Source: Muriiphilus sp048268845 | Lineage (GTDB): Bacteria > Pseudomonadota > Alphaproteobacteria > Rhodobacterales > Rhodobacteraceae | Reading direction: 5' to 3' | DNA: 64,000 bases | NCBI GenBank assembly: GCA_048268845.1 | Contig: JBLWUQ010000005.1 | Coordinates: 124,001 to 188,000 of the forward strand | Notes under the pieces: generated by a model | What the model saw: only the letters and a program-made list of their open reading frames with translations | What the model was told of the DNA's origin: nothing | Databases searched by the model: none | Made by a program: the position numbers and the translations under genes | Shown here: piece by piece, positions 8,671-16,417 of the stretch | Layout of the letters: each line of letters starts with the position of its first letter | How positions within the stretch are numbered: the stretch's first letter is position 1

Positions 8671-9903
8671 ATGAAGCAGACCCGGATCGTCATCGTGAAC
8701 GACACCAGCGTGGCGCGCGGCGGTGCGACAGTGCTGGCGCTGATGGCGGCGCGGGCGCTGGTGGCGCGCGGGCACGAGGTGATCTGGCTTTGCGGCGATA
8801 GCGGCGACAACCCGGAGCTTGCCGCGCTGGGGATCGAGGTTGTCGCGCTGGGCGACCGTGCCCTGCTCGACAGCCCGCGCGGCCGCGCCGCCCTCACCGG
8901 CATCCACAACAGCGCGGCGCGCAAGATCGTGGCCGATTTCGTCGCCACACGCGACACGCCCGAGACGGTCTATCACGTCCATAGCTGGTCGCAGATCCTG
9001 TCGCCGTCGGTGTTTTCCGCCCTCGCCCCGGTCGCCGGGCGCAGCCTGATCCATGCGCATGACATGTTCCTGGCCTGCCCCAACGGCGTCTTCATGGACT
9101 ACAGGCGCGACGAGGTCTGCACGCGGGTGCCGCTGTCGACCGCCTGCATCGTGACGAATTGCGACAAGCGCAGCTATGCCCACAAGCTCTGGCGGGTGGC
9201 GCGGCAACGCGCGCTGTGGCGCGCGCTTGCCCCGTTCGACGCCTGGGGTGGCATCCTTGTGCTGCATCCGGCGATGAAACCGCGCCTTGCGCGGGCGGGG
9301 TTTGCCGAGGCGGGCATGGTCACGGTCCGCAACCCGGTGCAGCCCTACACGAAGGCGCGCATAGCGGCCGAGGCGAACCGCAGCATCGCCTATGTCGGGC
9401 GGCTGGAACCCGACAAGGGCGTCGGCGAGCTAGCGGCGGCGGCGGTGCGAACCGGCGTGCCGCTGACGCTGGTGGGCGACGGGCCGATGCGGGCCGAGCT
9501 TGCCAGCCAGCCGAATGTGCAGATCACCGGCTGGGTCGACAGCGCCGCCATCGGCGCGCATGTCGCAGGTGCCCGCGCGCTGGTGATGCCGTCGCGCCAC
9601 CCGGAGCCCTTCGCGCTGGTGATCGCCGAGGCGGCCGCCAGTGGCTTGCCGGTTCTGGTCTCGGACACCGCCCTGATGGCGCGCGAAGTGGTCGGGGCCG
9701 GGCTTGGCCTCAGCTTCGACGTTTTCGCGCCCGGCAGCCTTGATGCGGCACTCACGCAGATCATGGCCCTGCCCGACGCCGAGGTCCGCGCGATGAGCGA
9801 GCGCGGGTTTTCCGGCGAGGCAGCGCTTGGCCACACACCCGACGGCTGGATCGACGCGCTGGAAGCCGAATACGACCGGGTGCGCGCGGCACTCAGGGCT
9901 TGA
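8671..9903 (+). CDS. Glycosyltransferase family 4
   Basis: A 410-aa GT-B enzyme starting MKQTRIVIVNDTSVARGGAT, with AGGAAAG 5-11 bp before ATG 8671. It has YVGRLEPDKGVGELAAA at the start of the C-terminal Rossmann domain and the EX7E element HPEPFALVIAEAAASGLP. A cysteine-rich insert around residues 137-168 (CPNGVF, EVCTRV, CIVTNCDKRS) is typical of a GT4 subgroup in capsule and EPS clusters. The 198 bp upstream are non-coding. Its 3' end overlaps the convergent GT2 gene by 11 bp, so each transcript necessarily covers the other's stop codon. Confidence 0.88.
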   Translation: MKQTRIVIVNDTSVARGGATVLALMAARALVARGHEVIWLCGDSGDNPELAALGIEVVALGDRALLDSPRGRAALTGIHNSAARKIVADFVATRDTPETVYHVHSWSQILSPSVFSALAPVAGRSLIHAHDMFLACPNGVFMDYRRDEVCTRVPLSTACIVTNCDKRSYAHKLWRVARQRALWRALAPFDAWGGILVLHPAMKPRLARAGFAEAGMVTVRNPVQPYTKARIAAEANRSIAYVGRLEPDKGVGELAAAAVRTGVPLTLVGDGPMRAELASQPNVQITGWVDSAAIGAHVAGARALVMPSRHPEPFALVIAEAAASGLPVLVSDTALMAREVVGAGLGLSFDVFAPGSLDAALTQIMALPDAEVRAMSERGFSGEAALGHTPDGWIDALEAEYDRVRAALRA

Positions 9904-10969
9904 GGGTGAGAATCCGGTCGGGCGAGGCGCGGCCGCGCATCAGGTCGGTCAGCGCCAGCAGGTTGCCCCGAAGCCGCCCGCGATAATCGGCCCAGCGCGG
10001 CGGGCGCAGCGAGCGCACGAGATTCGAGGCACCGTTGCGCGCCATCATCTCATAGGCGTGGCGGCGGCTGATCGAGCCCTTCTTCAGCAGGTAGATCGGG
10101 TTGGCGATCTGCGAATAGCCCAGGAACACCCCCGGCGTGCGCCCGGTCTTGGTGCCCAGATGCACGCCGCGCATCGCGCCGGACTTGACCAGCTTGCCGT
10201 GCGGCGCCAGCCGGCGCGAGAAATCCACATCCTCGAGCCAGCTATAGAGCGGCAGCGCCTCGTCAAAGCTCAGATCCTGCGCCAGCACCGGCGCGGCCCG
10301 TACCGCCATGTTGCAGCCATATCCCGCATAGGCGCTGGCCAGTGTGTCGCGTGGCGGCGTGGCGGTCAGGCGCGTCAGCATCCGCGCGCCGTCCCGGTGG
10401 TTGAAGCCGGGGCCGCGGATGCCGTCGGCCAGCACCGTTCCGGTGGCCAGAACGACCTCGGGATCGCGCGCGAACACCTCGGCGGTGCGCCGCAGGTAGT
10501 CCGGCGCCATCAGGAAATCGTCGTCGAGAAACAGCACGATGTCGCTGGGGTTCAACAGTTCCAGCGCGCCGTTGCGCTGGCGCGTGGCACCCTTCTGGCC
10601 GACGACGATCTCGACCGGAAACGGCAGGTGCTCGGGCGCCAGATCGCCGATATCCTCCAGCGCGGCGAGGCTGAGGATCAGAAGGTCTGGCAGCCGGTCC
10701 TGCGACGCGATGGCGCGCACCGTGTCGGGCAGGATGCCGGGGCGGTTCGCCGAGGGAATCGCCACCACCATGCGCGGCCGGGCGGTCGCCGGCACCGGCG
10801 CGTCCCTGCGCCGCGCGGCGGTCGTCGCATCCTGCGGGCGCTGGGCGATCTCGGCCTCGGTTGCCGGGCGCGCAAGGCTCTGGCGGCGCAATCTGTTCAG
10901 GGTGCTCTGCAAGTCCTGAGGCCGGTTCGGGTCGTGCATCTGGTGTGTAACCTGTCTTTGCCTCAGCAC
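9893..10969 (-). CDS. Glycosyltransferase family 2 (GT-A fold)
   Basis: A 358-aa GT2 enzyme. The GT-A domain starts near residue 66 with MVVAIPSANRP, carries the metal/nucleotide motif DIVLFLDDDFL, and a later acidic motif SWLEDVDFSRRL that fits the catalytic base. The first ~60 residues are R/Q/A-rich and probably disordered. I list ATG 10969, which overlaps the upstream sugar transferase stop by 7 bp; ATG 10939 (MHDPNRPQD) is a reasonable alternative. It should add one residue to the undecaprenyl-linked EPS repeat unit. Specificity cannot be deduced. Confidence 0.87.
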   Translation of the reverse strand: MLRQRQVTHQMHDPNRPQDLQSTLNRLRRQSLARPATEAEIAQRPQDATTAARRRDAPVPATARPRMVVAIPSANRPGILPDTVRAIASQDRLPDLLILSLAALEDIGDLAPEHLPFPVEIVVGQKGATRQRNGALELLNPSDIVLFLDDDFLMAPDYLRRTAEVFARDPEVVLATGTVLADGIRGPGFNHRDGARMLTRLTATPPRDTLASAYAGYGCNMAVRAAPVLAQDLSFDEALPLYSWLEDVDFSRRLAPHGKLVKSGAMRGVHLGTKTGRTPGVFLGYSQIANPIYLLKKGSISRRHAYEMMARNGASNLVRSLRPPRWADYRGRLRGNLLALTDLMRGRASPDRILTLKP

Positions 10970-11652
10970 GCGCCGCGCTGTTTCAGGACCACGCCGACGG
11001 TTTTCAGAACGATCCGCAGATCGCCCCGGAAACTGGCGTTGCGAACATAATCGACATCGAGCGCGACACGCGCGTCATAATCCGTTCCGGTGCGGCCGCC
11101 GACCTGCCAGGCGCCGGTGATGCCGGGACGCACGGCGCAGTAATCGGCGAAGTGGCGCCCGTATCTTTCGATCTCGTCGTCCACGATGGGGCGCGGCCCG
11201 ACGATCGACATGTCGCCTTTCAGCACGTTCCAGAACTGCGGCAATTCGTCGAGGCTGGTGCGCCGCAGGAACTGCCCGAGCGGGTGAACCCGCGGATCAC
11301 GCTCGAGCTTCTGTGCCGCGGCCCAGTCGGCGCGGGCGATCGGGTCGATCTCGAACACCCAGGCCAGCCGCGCATCGCCATCGGCGCGCATGGTGCGGAA
11401 CTTGTAGCATTTGAAACGCCGGCCATCCTTGCCGATCCGCGTATGGGCAAAGAACACCGGCCCCGGAGCCTTCAGACGCAGCACCAGCGCGATCGCCAGC
11501 ATGGCCGGCGCCAGCGTTACCAGCGCGACCGCTGCGAAAGCCTTGTCAAACAACCACTTGCCCAGCGGGATGTCGGGCAGAACATGGCCACGCGCGGCTT
11601 CACGCAACTCGGCGACCGCGCCCCGCCGCTGGGATCCGGCTTCATAGGCCAT
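10963..11652 (-). CDS. Undecaprenyl-phosphate sugar phosphotransferase (EPS initiation)
   Basis: A 229-aa bacterial sugar transferase (ExoY/WbaP C-terminal type) that starts the lipid-linked repeat unit by moving a sugar phosphate from a nucleotide sugar to undecaprenyl phosphate. It shows a reentrant membrane helix (FDKAFAAVALVTLAPAMLAI), KFRTMRADGD, the catalytic block RRTSLDELPQFWNVLKGD, SIVGPRP and RPGITGAWQV. It lacks the N-terminal membrane domain of full-length WbaP, as expected for the short ExoY form. ATG 11652 follows GGAGGAAA at good spacing. A conserved motif at 11715-11737 lies about 60 bp upstream. Confidence 0.93.
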   Translation of the reverse strand: MAYEAGSQRRGAVAELREAARGHVLPDIPLGKWLFDKAFAAVALVTLAPAMLAIALVLRLKAPGPVFFAHTRIGKDGRRFKCYKFRTMRADGDARLAWVFEIDPIARADWAAAQKLERDPRVHPLGQFLRRTSLDELPQFWNVLKGDMSIVGPRPIVDDEIERYGRHFADYCAVRPGITGAWQVGGRTGTDYDARVALDVDYVRNASFRGDLRIVLKTVGVVLKQRGAC

Positions 11653-11714
11653 CTGGTTTCCTCCGTTTGTCGGGTGCCGGGGCTTACCGGTGACATGTCG
11701 GCTTTTCGCCCGAT

Positions 11715-11737
11715 CATTGCCACAGGTTTGCCACAAT
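11715..11737 (-). promoter_or_regulatory. Putative EPS-locus control motif, copy 2
   Basis: On the minus strand it reads ATTGTGGCAAA-cct-GTGGC-a-ATG, 19 of 23 identical to the copy at 5292-5314, followed by RTCG in both. It lies in the 250-bp gap upstream of the sugar transferase and points toward that gene. The spacing TGGCA...GGCA also fits a sigma-54 -24/-12 element, which would put transcription start near 11707 and give a leader of about 55 nt. Either a regulator site or a sigma-54 promoter is possible. Confidence 0.45.
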
Positions 11738-11902
11738 TGCGGCCCGACGCGGAGGAAACAGACTGTTTACGTTGACGATCCAAAGACGGAAAGCGGTGGC
11801 AGGGGCGAGTGTTGCCAGGGCGGCGACACCGCCTCTCCCTCAGGTTGCCGGCCCGGTCTGCCGGGGTGGCGCGGGGCCGAATCGAGCGGCCCGCGCCGCC
11901 GG

Positions 11903-13102
11903 TCACTTGGCGGGTCTGCGGCGCAGCACCAGCGGTCCGTAGACCACAGCATAGCCCCCGAACGCGCCGATCCAGCCCGCCCCCGAGATGATGTGCAGCA
12001 CGTCCGCAGCACCGGTCCAGTAGCCCGCCGCCAATCGCGCCAGCACGGCGGTCAGCAGCAAGAGATAGATCGCCACCGTGCCCGGCCCCGCCGTCAGCGT
12101 CTGGCCGGTATGGCCCAGCGTCGCGCGCGTCATCACCGCCACCGTCATCATCCCCAGCGCGCCCGCCATCCAGAGGTGCTGCGGCGCCGCCGCGCCCAGA
12201 TAGTCAGGCCAGAGGATCTGTGCGCCCATCGCCAGCGCGCCCAGCGGCACGAAGGCATAGGCCAGATGCAGGATCCAGACCAGCGGTTCGGACAGCGTCC
12301 GCTCGCCCGCCCAGCGCATCAGCCGCACCGCGTGCAGCACCCCCGCGAGGATCAGCAGCACCGCCGTCAACGGCGTGTCGGGCAGGGCCACCCAGAGCAG
12401 AACCGCCGCCATCAGCGCCAGCAGCGCCAGCTTGTCGAAGCGTTGCATCGGGGCAACCGGCAGCCGCCCCGGCCCCTGACGCACCAGCCAGTTGCGCGTG
12501 AACGACGGGATGATCCGCCCGCCGATCAGCCCGACCAGCGCAATCGCGGCCCCCAGCCCGATCCGCAGCCCATAGCCCTGTGCGGCGACCAGATCCCGCG
12601 CCGCCTCGATGTGGAAGACCGCGTTGCCCAGCGTGAAGACCGCCAGCATCCCCAACGGCATCAGGTTGCGCCAGTTCTTGCCGGTGACGATCTCGCGCCC
12701 GATCACCAGCGTCAGCGCCACCGGCATCGACAGGTCGATCACCGCGACCGCAAGCGGCGGCATCAAGGCGGAAAACGCCATTGCCACCCGCCCGGCCAGC
12801 CACAGGAGCACGATGCCCAGAAGCGGCCAGCCGACGATCGGCAGCCGCCCGGTCCAGTTCGGCACCGCCGTCATCAGGAACCCGGCGATCACCGCGATGA
12901 CATAGCCATAGAGGAACTCGTGCGAGTGCCACGACACCGGGTCGAGCCGCACCGGCAGGTCGAGCATCCCGGTCAGCATCAGGAGCCAGAGCACCATCGC
13001 GACCGCGGCCCAGACCGCCGCGCCAAGGAAGAAGGGGCGAAACCCGAAGGTCAGGATGGCCGGGCCACGCCAGGCGCGCATCTGTTCGGCGGTGCTGCTC
13101 AT
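11903..13102 (-). CDS. nnrS: NnrS family haem/copper membrane protein (NO stress)
   Basis: A 399-aa protein with about twelve membrane helices, matching the NnrS family. Family features visible are the start GFRPFFLGAAVWA, SWHSHEFLYGYVIAVIAGFL, AVPNWTGR and GRIIPSFTRNWL, plus conserved histidines (e.g. WHSHEF, the H of LGHTGQTL) that are candidate metal/haem ligands. NnrS is a membrane haem- and copper-containing protein that relieves nitrosative stress in other bacteria; its chemistry is not settled. It lies 109 bp downstream of the truncated haemoglobin gene on the same strand and is probably co-transcribed from the NsrR-type promoter region. Confidence 0.92.
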   Translation of the reverse strand: MSSTAEQMRAWRGPAILTFGFRPFFLGAAVWAAVAMVLWLLMLTGMLDLPVRLDPVSWHSHEFLYGYVIAVIAGFLMTAVPNWTGRLPIVGWPLLGIVLLWLAGRVAMAFSALMPPLAVAVIDLSMPVALTLVIGREIVTGKNWRNLMPLGMLAVFTLGNAVFHIEAARDLVAAQGYGLRIGLGAAIALVGLIGGRIIPSFTRNWLVRQGPGRLPVAPMQRFDKLALLALMAAVLLWVALPDTPLTAVLLILAGVLHAVRLMRWAGERTLSEPLVWILHLAYAFVPLGALAMGAQILWPDYLGAAAPQHLWMAGALGMMTVAVMTRATLGHTGQTLTAGPGTVAIYLLLLTAVLARLAAGYWTGAADVLHIISGAGWIGAFGGYAVVYGPLVLRRRPAK

Positions 13103-13211
13103 GTCATTTCTCTCAGGCTCTGACGCCCGGCCCGCTCAGGGTCCTGTCGGGGCGGTGCGCGTCGGGTTGGTCTCAGGGTTTAGTCTGTGGTGTGCGCGGT
13201 CGCAACGTCCG

Positions 13212-13679
13212 TCAGCGCAGGCTCGGTGCGGCATCGGGCGCAGCACTGGCGGCCGCGGCATCCGTGACCGCGATATTGAGCGAGCGCGCGATCCGCTCGG
13301 CCCGCTCGATCACATGCGCGGCCCCCTCGGGGGTGCAGGTTTCATGCGCGGTTTCGCGAAACAGAACCAGCCAGCGCTCGAAATGCGTCCAGTCGACCGG
13401 CAGGCCGACGTGTTTGGGCACCGGAGCACCATGATAACGCCCGGTCATCAGCGCCACCGAAGACCAGAATTCCACCATCCGCGCCAGATGCGGACCCCAG
13501 TCGGCAATGCGTTCCTCGAAGATCGGGCCAAGCACAGCGTCCTTGCGGATCTTGCCGTAGAAGCGGTGCACCAGCGTCGTCAGCCGGTCCTCGTCCAGAC
13601 CGGTCTGTTCCATCAGTGCCGCCGTCATTGCGGGGCGGGCCGAGGTCATCACCGGGCGATCCTTTTGGTTGACAGCCAT
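13212..13679 (-). CDS. Group III truncated haemoglobin
   Basis: A 155-aa 2-on-2 globin. The B-helix motif LVHRFYGKIRKDAVLGPIF gives the distal tyrosine (Y41). The block RYHGAPVPKHVGL followed by HFERWLVLF gives the proximal histidine candidate H90. These mark group III truncated globins (Campylobacter Ctb-like), linked to NO and oxygen handling. ATG 13679 has a GGAG upstream; the longer frame to 13784 runs through the regulatory region and is rejected. The last ~20 residues are alanine-rich and probably disordered. It is divergent from the nsrR-like gene, with the shared palindrome between them. Confidence 0.9.
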   Translation of the reverse strand: MAVNQKDRPVMTSARPAMTAALMEQTGLDEDRLTTLVHRFYGKIRKDAVLGPIFEERIADWGPHLARMVEFWSSVALMTGRYHGAPVPKHVGLPVDWTHFERWLVLFRETAHETCTPEGAAHVIERAERIARSLNIAVTDAAAASAAPDAAPSLR

Positions 13680-13707
13680 CGCGGGCTCCTGCGTCTTGGG
13701 ACTTGCA

Positions 13708-13722
13708 ATGCCATGTAGGCAT
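13708..13722. promoter_or_regulatory. Inverted repeat upstream of the truncated haemoglobin gene
   Basis: ATGCC-atgta-GGCAT, a perfect 5-bp inverted repeat with a 5-bp spacer, 29 bp upstream of the globin ATG on its promoter side. GGCAT recurs in the neighbouring palindrome at 13730-13744. It may be a second half-site for the same regulator. The arms are short, so chance occurrence is possible. Confidence 0.35.
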
Positions 13723-13729
13723 GTTAATA

Positions 13730-13744
13730 GGCATTGTAAATACC
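13730..13744. promoter_or_regulatory. Putative NsrR-type operator, copy A
   Basis: GGCATT-GTA-AATACC, an inverted repeat with one mismatch, in the gap between the globin and nsrR-like genes and 20 bp before the nsrR ATG. With flanks it reads AATAGGcATTGTAAATACC then RATT, and nearly the same string occurs at 20022-20036 between the haemerythrin and tyrosine-heme genes 6.3 kb away. Position and symmetry suit a dimeric Rrf2 regulator acting on both divergent genes, including its own. Identification of NsrR as the binder is inference from the adjacent regulator gene. Confidence 0.65.
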
Positions 13745-13764
13745 AATTCAAAGCCGGAACCCGG

Positions 13765-14181
13765 ATGCGCCTGACCTCCTTCACCGACTACGGCCTGCGC
13801 ATGTTGATGCGCATGGCAAGCGCGCCCGAGCGTGCCTTTTCGACCGCCGAACTGGCCGAGGAATTCGGGCTGTCGCGCCATCATCTGACCAAGATCATGC
13901 AGAGCCTCGCGCGCGCCGACATCGTGACCACGCGGCGGGGCGGCGGCGGCGGGGCGCGGCTGGCAAGGCCCGCGGAGGAGATCAAACTGGGTCAGGTGGT
14001 CCGCACGCTCGAGCAGGGTCAGTCTCTGGTCGAGTGTTTCGCACCCGATCACGGCAGGTGCACCCTTCACGGACAATGCCGCCTGAAAGCCCGCCTGCGC
14101 TCGGCCGAGGCCGCGTTTCTTGCCCATCTCGACGGCGCGACACTGGCCGATGTCGCCCTCTCGGCGCTGCCGGAGGCGTAG
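13765..14181 (+). CDS. nsrR: Rrf2 family transcriptional regulator, NsrR-like (Fe-S, NO-sensing)
   Basis: A 138-aa Rrf2 regulator: MRLTSFTDYGLRMLMRMA at the start, then a winged helix (FSTAELAEEFGLSRHHLTKI). Three cysteines, C91, C99 and C105 (ECF...GRC...GQCRL), fit the cluster-binding triad of NsrR/IscR proteins, with the NsrR-type spacing. A run of six glycines forms the wing (RRGGGGGGARL). NsrR represses NO-detoxification genes until its Fe-S cluster reacts with NO. Adjacency to truncated globin and nnrS supports NsrR over IscR or RirA. An operator-like palindrome lies 20 bp upstream, suggesting autoregulation. Confidence 0.87.
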   Translation: MRLTSFTDYGLRMLMRMASAPERAFSTAELAEEFGLSRHHLTKIMQSLARADIVTTRRGGGGGARLARPAEEIKLGQVVRTLEQGQSLVECFAPDHGRCTLHGQCRLKARLRSAEAAFLAHLDGATLADVALSALPEA

Positions 14182-14331
14182 GGGCGGTTCCGTCTGCACG
14201 CTGCGCTCCGCCTCCGGGTCAGCGCGTGGGACGCTGTGGATTGCGTCTTGGCAATACATATCCAAAGCTGTTATGTTGATATCTTATCTATCACTATGAT
14301 GGGTTTTGGTATCAATGATCACGCATCGGAT

Positions 14332-14598
14332 ATGCCCATGATCACCTCGGCGCAGATGCGCGCCGCCCGTGCGCTTCTCGGGATCGACCAGAAGGGGCTG
14401 GCGGAAATGTCCGGCCTTTCGGTGCCGACGATCCAGCGCATGGAGGCCAGCGACGGCAACGTGCGCGGCGTCGTCGACAGCCTGACCAAGGTCGTCGAAG
14501 CGCTCGACCGGGCCGGTGTCGATCTGATCGGCGAGGGTGCCGCAAGCCCCGAGGGCGGGCGCGGGGTGCGCCTGAAATCCGCCCTGCCGAAACCCTGA
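14332..14598 (+). CDS. Small XRE-family helix-turn-helix regulator
   Basis: An 88-aa protein, MPMITSAQMRAARALLGIDQ..., with one HTH_XRE domain (LAEMSGLSVPTIQRMEAS as the recognition part) and a short glycine-rich tail. The start could be 14332 or 14338; neither has a strong ribosome site. Upstream, TTGATA (14276-14281) and TATCAA (14310-14315) form an inverted repeat that could be its operator. It lies 83 bp before the SulP transporter gene on the same strand, so it may regulate that gene. No toxin partner is adjacent. Confidence 0.75.
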   Translation: MPMITSAQMRAARALLGIDQKGLAEMSGLSVPTIQRMEASDGNVRGVVDSLTKVVEALDRAGVDLIGEGAASPEGGRGVRLKSALPKP

Positions 14599-14680
14599 CG
14601 CAAGAACAGCAAAACGCGACGGCGACCGCCGACGACCTGCCGACGATCCCGCCACCCCCTCAACGAAGGTGCGGCAAGAC

Positions 14681-16399
14681 ATGACCACGAGATCGGCCCG
14701 AACGGCCAACAGACCCAGTTTTCGCGAGATCCACACGCCCAAGCTCGTCACCGTGCTGCGCGAGGGCTACAACCTGCGCCACCTGCGCGCCGACGCCATC
14801 GCCGGGCTGACCGTGGCAATCGTCGCCCTGCCCCTGTCGATGGCCATCGCCATCGCCTCGGGCGCGACCCCGGCACAGGGGCTTTATACCGCCATCGTCG
14901 GCGGCTTTCTGGTCTCGGCGCTGGGTGGTTCGCGCTTTCAGGTCGGCGGCCCGGCGGGTGCCTTCATCGTGCTGGTCGCCGCGACCGTGGCGGCACACGG
15001 CATCGACGGGCTGATCCTCGCGACGTTCCTGTCGGGCATGATGCTGGCCGCCACCGGCTTTCTGCGGCTTGGCACCTTCATCAAGTTCATCCCCTTCCCG
15101 GTCACGGTCGGCTTCACCGCCGGGATCGCCGTCATCATCTTTGCCAGCCAGATCAGCGACCTGTTCGGCCTGACGCTGGAGAACGAACCCGGCGCGCTGG
15201 TTGAAAAGCTGCCGGCACTCTGGGCGGTGCGGGGCAGCTTCACCGCCGCCGCCCTCGCCGTGTCGCTCGCGACCATCGCGATCATCGTCGGGCTGAAGCG
15301 GGTGCGCCCGCACTGGCCGGGGATGCTGATCGCGGTCGGCGCGGCCTCGGTGGCGGCGGCGCTGGCCGGGCTGCCCATCGCCACCATCGGGTCCGAGTTC
15401 GGCGGCATCCCCTCGAGCCTGCCCGCGCCGGTGCTGCCCGCGCTGTCGCTCGACAAGATCCTCGCCGTCCTGCCCGCCGCGATGTCCTTCACCCTCCTGG
15501 GTGCGATCGAGTCGCTGCTGTCGGCGGTGGTCGCGGACGGCATGACCGGGCGGCGGCACCGCTCGAACGCCGAGCTTGTGGCGCAGGGGGCGGCCAACAT
15601 GGGGGCGGCGCTGTTCGGCGGTTTCTGCGTCACCGGCACCATCGCGCGCACCGCGACCAACGTCCGCGCCGGGGCGCATGGCCCGGTTGCGGGCATGCTG
15701 CACGCCGTATTCCTGTTCCTGTTCATGCTGATCGCGGCACCGCTTGCCGCCTATATCCCGCTTGCCGCGCTGGCCGGGGTGCTGGCCGTGGTCGCCTGGA
15801 ACATGATCGAGCGGGGCGCCATCGCGATCCTGTTGCGCTCCGGCACCGGCGAGGCGGCGGTGCTGGCCACGACCTTCCTGCTCACCATCTTTCGCGACCT
15901 TACCGAGGCCATAGTGGTGGGCTTCGCGCTGGGGTCGGTCCTGTTCATCCACCGGATGAGCCAGACCACCGCCATCGAGACCCATACGCCCTTTGTCGCC
16001 CGCGACATCGCCGACAGCGAATTGCCGCGCGGTGACTATGACGAGGCCCGCGCGGCCGACCGCGAGGTGGTGATCTACCGCATCACCGGGGCGCTGTTCT
16101 TTGGCGCGACCGCCTCCATCGGCTCGGTGCTCGACCGGATTTCCGACACACACAAGGCGCTGGTGATTGATTTCGCCGCCGTGCCGTTTCTCGATTCGAC
16201 CGGGGCCAACATGATCGAGGGACTGGCGAAGAAGGCGCACAAGCACGGTGTCGAGGTCTGGATCACCGGGGCCAGCCCCGACATCCGCCGCGCGCTCATG
16301 AACCACGGGCTGCGCCGACCGCCCTGCCGCTATGCCGCCGACGTCGATACCGCGCTGGCGTTGCGCGAGCGTTTCAAGCAAAAGCGGGCGGCTGCCTGA
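14681..16399 (+). CDS. SulP family anion transporter with STAS domain
   Basis: A 572-aa SLC26/SulP transporter. The N-terminal motif LRADAIAGLTVAIVALPLSM is followed by the family signature ASGATPAQGLYTAIVGG and FQVGGPAGAF, with 10-14 membrane segments to about residue 430. The C-terminal STAS domain contains ALVIDFAAVPFLDSTGANMI, with the conserved D-S-T loop that is phosphorylated in related proteins. Substrate may be sulfate, bicarbonate or another anion; the sequence does not decide. ATG 14681 is preceded by GAAGG; a GTG at 14669 is an alternative. It follows an XRE regulator and ends in a hairpin shared with the convergent gdhA. Confidence 0.92.
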   Translation: MTTRSARTANRPSFREIHTPKLVTVLREGYNLRHLRADAIAGLTVAIVALPLSMAIAIASGATPAQGLYTAIVGGFLVSALGGSRFQVGGPAGAFIVLVAATVAAHGIDGLILATFLSGMMLAATGFLRLGTFIKFIPFPVTVGFTAGIAVIIFASQISDLFGLTLENEPGALVEKLPALWAVRGSFTAAALAVSLATIAIIVGLKRVRPHWPGMLIAVGAASVAAALAGLPIATIGSEFGGIPSSLPAPVLPALSLDKILAVLPAAMSFTLLGAIESLLSAVVADGMTGRRHRSNAELVAQGAANMGAALFGGFCVTGTIARTATNVRAGAHGPVAGMLHAVFLFLFMLIAAPLAAYIPLAALAGVLAVVAWNMIERGAIAILLRSGTGEAAVLATTFLLTIFRDLTEAIVVGFALGSVLFIHRMSQTTAIETHTPFVARDIADSELPRGDYDEARAADREVVIYRITGALFFGATASIGSVLDRISDTHKALVIDFAAVPFLDSTGANMIEGLAKKAHKHGVEVWITGASPDIRRALMNHGLRRPPCRYAADVDTALALRERFKQKRAAA

Positions 16400-16408
16400 G
16401 CCGCCCGC
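16384..16408. terminator. Bidirectional terminator between sulP and gdhA
   Basis: Perfect 10-bp stem GCGGGCGGCT / AGCCGCCCGC around a 5-nt loop, overlapping the sulP stop codon. On the minus strand the stem is followed by TTTTGCTT, so it should end gdhA transcripts efficiently; on the plus strand the trailing sequence is C-rich. Confidence 0.75.
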
Positions 16409-16417
16409 CCCGTGTCG

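Noticed and set aside
11763..11775. TTTACGTTGACG resembling half of the LiuR-like site
   Set aside because: Only one half matches, and the neighbouring genes (EPS sugar transferase, nnrS) are not acyl-CoA genes.
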